DNA of 64,000 nucleotides, from positions 1,520,490-1,584,489 of the forward strand of contig JAKOON010000027.1 of assembly GCA_022577435.1 (NCBI GenBank), given 5' to 3'. The stretch is from Embiotoca jacksoni (taxonomy: Eukaryota > Chordata > Actinopteri > Embiotocidae). This document shows positions 63,301-64,000 of the stretch, piece by piece. Made by a program: the position numbers and the translations under genes. The first letter of the stretch is position 1, and each line of letters opens with the position of its first letter. The notes under the pieces are model-generated. The model saw only the letters and a list, made by a program, of their open reading frames with translations. It did not search any database and was not told the DNA's origin.

Positions 63301-63758
63301 GCAGGGCGCTGAGCGGCGACGTGAACCCCGACACGTTGACCAGCAGCCAGTACTGCGAATACAGGCCCAGCGTTACCATGACGACGGTCCTCAAGACCAG
63401 GGCCGAAGAGTGTCCCCTAAGATGAGCTGCGAAAAAGAAAGAAGAAGAAAAGCAAGAGAGGCGAAGTCACACGAGGAGGATCACGGAGAGGAAACCGTCT
63501 CGGCTTCGTGACGATCGTCACGTTTAATGTTGAAATATTTCAGTCGGCGCCTAAAGAACGTCTGCGGCGCTTCTCACCGAGCGCGACCAGCGGCGTGATG
63601 ACGGGCACGGCCAGCGGCGCCACGAACAGGTAGACGCTGCGGGGGAGGAGGGGCACCTTCCACACGCTGGAGTCACCCAGGCCGACCACGTTGGTGTGAG
63701 CGTGGTGCATCTTGATGTGACCCTGAACACCTGCACGGGCTGAGAACGAGCTGCAGAT
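60390..63758 (-). CDS. fads6: Fatty acid desaturase 6, 3' part (last four exons; truncated by window edge)
   Basis: FADS6 is a multi-pass membrane desaturase-family protein that should use a di-iron centre held by three histidine boxes; its substrate is poorly known. Exons in transcript order: 63758-63578, 63426-63239, 62235-62056, 60539-60390. They join in phase to 232 residues plus stop. Box II is HIKMHH (residues 14-19 of this part) in GHIKMHHAHTNVVGLGDSS. Box III is HVEHH (167-171) in INCHVEHHLFPFLSDNMCLK. It begins with His rather than the Gln of front-end desaturases such as FADS2. Membrane-type segments are SVYLFVAPLAVPVITPLVAL and VVMVTLGLYSQYWLLVNV. The C-terminus reads APPITELVGVQ, as in mammals. 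Box I lies beyond the right edge. Intron lengths are 151, 1,003 and 1,516 nt; the last is mostly minisatellite. Confidence 0.96.
60708..60725. repeat. Poly-G run in last fads6 intron
   Basis: Eighteen G on the plus strand, flanked by GAGGAGAGG-type purine sequence. Confidence 0.9.
60844..61648. repeat. 9-bp minisatellite (AGCATCAYY) in last fads6 intron
   Basis: About 89 contiguous copies of AGCATCANN fill 805 bp, with the last two bases being CC, CT or TT. Copy boundaries are exact, with no insertions noticed. Since 9 is divisible by 3, long open frames appear on both strands (Pro/Leu-Ala-Ser; Asp-Ala-Asn/Ser/Gly; Met-Leu/Val). These are by-products of the repeat. Confidence 0.97.
61689..61992. 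repeat. 21/42-bp minisatellite in last fads6 intron
   Basis: About seven copies of a 42-bp unit, each made of two diverged 21-bp halves: GGGATGCTAGTGACTAGCCTA and GCATTACTAGAGACTAGCCTA, less one base at the unit edges. It begins about 40 bp after the 9-bp minisatellite and ends about 60 bp from the splice donor at 62,055. Confidence 0.93.
62236..63238. other. fads6 intron (between exons encoding VNIFQ and HIGLPMF)
   Basis: About 1 kb of AT-rich unique sequence. I see no exon or strong repeat beyond short (GTTT)n near 63,186. Confidence 0.6.
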
Positions 63759-63767
63759 CTGAGGGGA

Positions 63768-63768
<1 letters not shown>

Positions 63769-63857
<89 letters not shown>

Positions 63858-63907
63858 CACACACACACACAACACACACACAACACACACACACACAACA
63901 CACACAC

Positions 63908-63940
<33 letters not shown>

Positions 63941-63965
63941 CACACACACACACACACACACACAC

Positions 63966-64000
<35 letters not shown>
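63769..64000. repeat. (CA)n microsatellite at fads6 splice acceptor
   Basis: An almost pure (CA)n to about 63,854 continues to the window edge with periodic CAA interruptions (ACACAACACAC). On the transcript strand it is (UG)n ending only about 9 nt before the AG of the acceptor of the box-II exon. Confidence 0.97.

Overview
The window is vertebrate nuclear DNA, almost certainly from a ray-finned (percomorph-like) fish. It has multi-exon genes with GT-AG introns, very abundant (CA)n/(GT)n microsatellites, several minisatellites and dispersed teleost-type interspersed repeats. There is no sign of bacterial, phage or organellar sequence.

Layout. Roughly 1-40,000 is a gene-free block. I found no exon chain I could assign to a protein. 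It holds a dispersed ~550 bp repeat family (about ten copies or fragments in both orientations), a ~1.1 kb TATA/GATA-type minisatellite at 11.5-12.6 kb, an 850 bp CCAT-based higher-order satellite at 22.4-23.3 kb, many dinucleotide arrays, and some complex non-repetitive stretches that could be conserved non-coding DNA. The right third (40,221-64,000) carries four genes, all on the minus strand and head to tail. exoc7 (complete, 21 coding exons, three of them alternative) is followed by tvp23b-like (complete, 7 exons), trim16-like (complete, 6 coding exons) and fads6 (last four exons only; its 5' part lies past the right edge).

The genes do not form one pathway. exoc7 encodes the Exo70 subunit that tethers secretory vesicles at the plasma membrane. 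tvp23 encodes a Golgi/trans-Golgi membrane protein. trim16 encodes a RING-less TRIM protein with B-boxes, coiled coil and PRY-SPRY. fads6 encodes a membrane fatty-acid desaturase-like protein. From memory, all four human counterparts are on chromosome 17 (EXOC7 and FADS6 on 17q25, TVP23B/C and TRIM16/TRIM16L on 17p), so the block looks like conserved vertebrate linkage.

The best leads are regulatory or structural rather than a new protein system. They are: a ~230 bp (UG)n tract abutting a fads6 acceptor; a perfect GTCACGTGAC (CLEAR-type) palindrome just upstream of tvp23; a GAAACTGAAA interferon-type element upstream of trim16; three in-frame cassette exons in exoc7, two of them preceded by long C-tracts; two GC-AG introns; an unusual four-cysteine motif in the TRIM16 N-terminus; and two adjoining, differently organised minisatellites filling most of the last fads6 intron.
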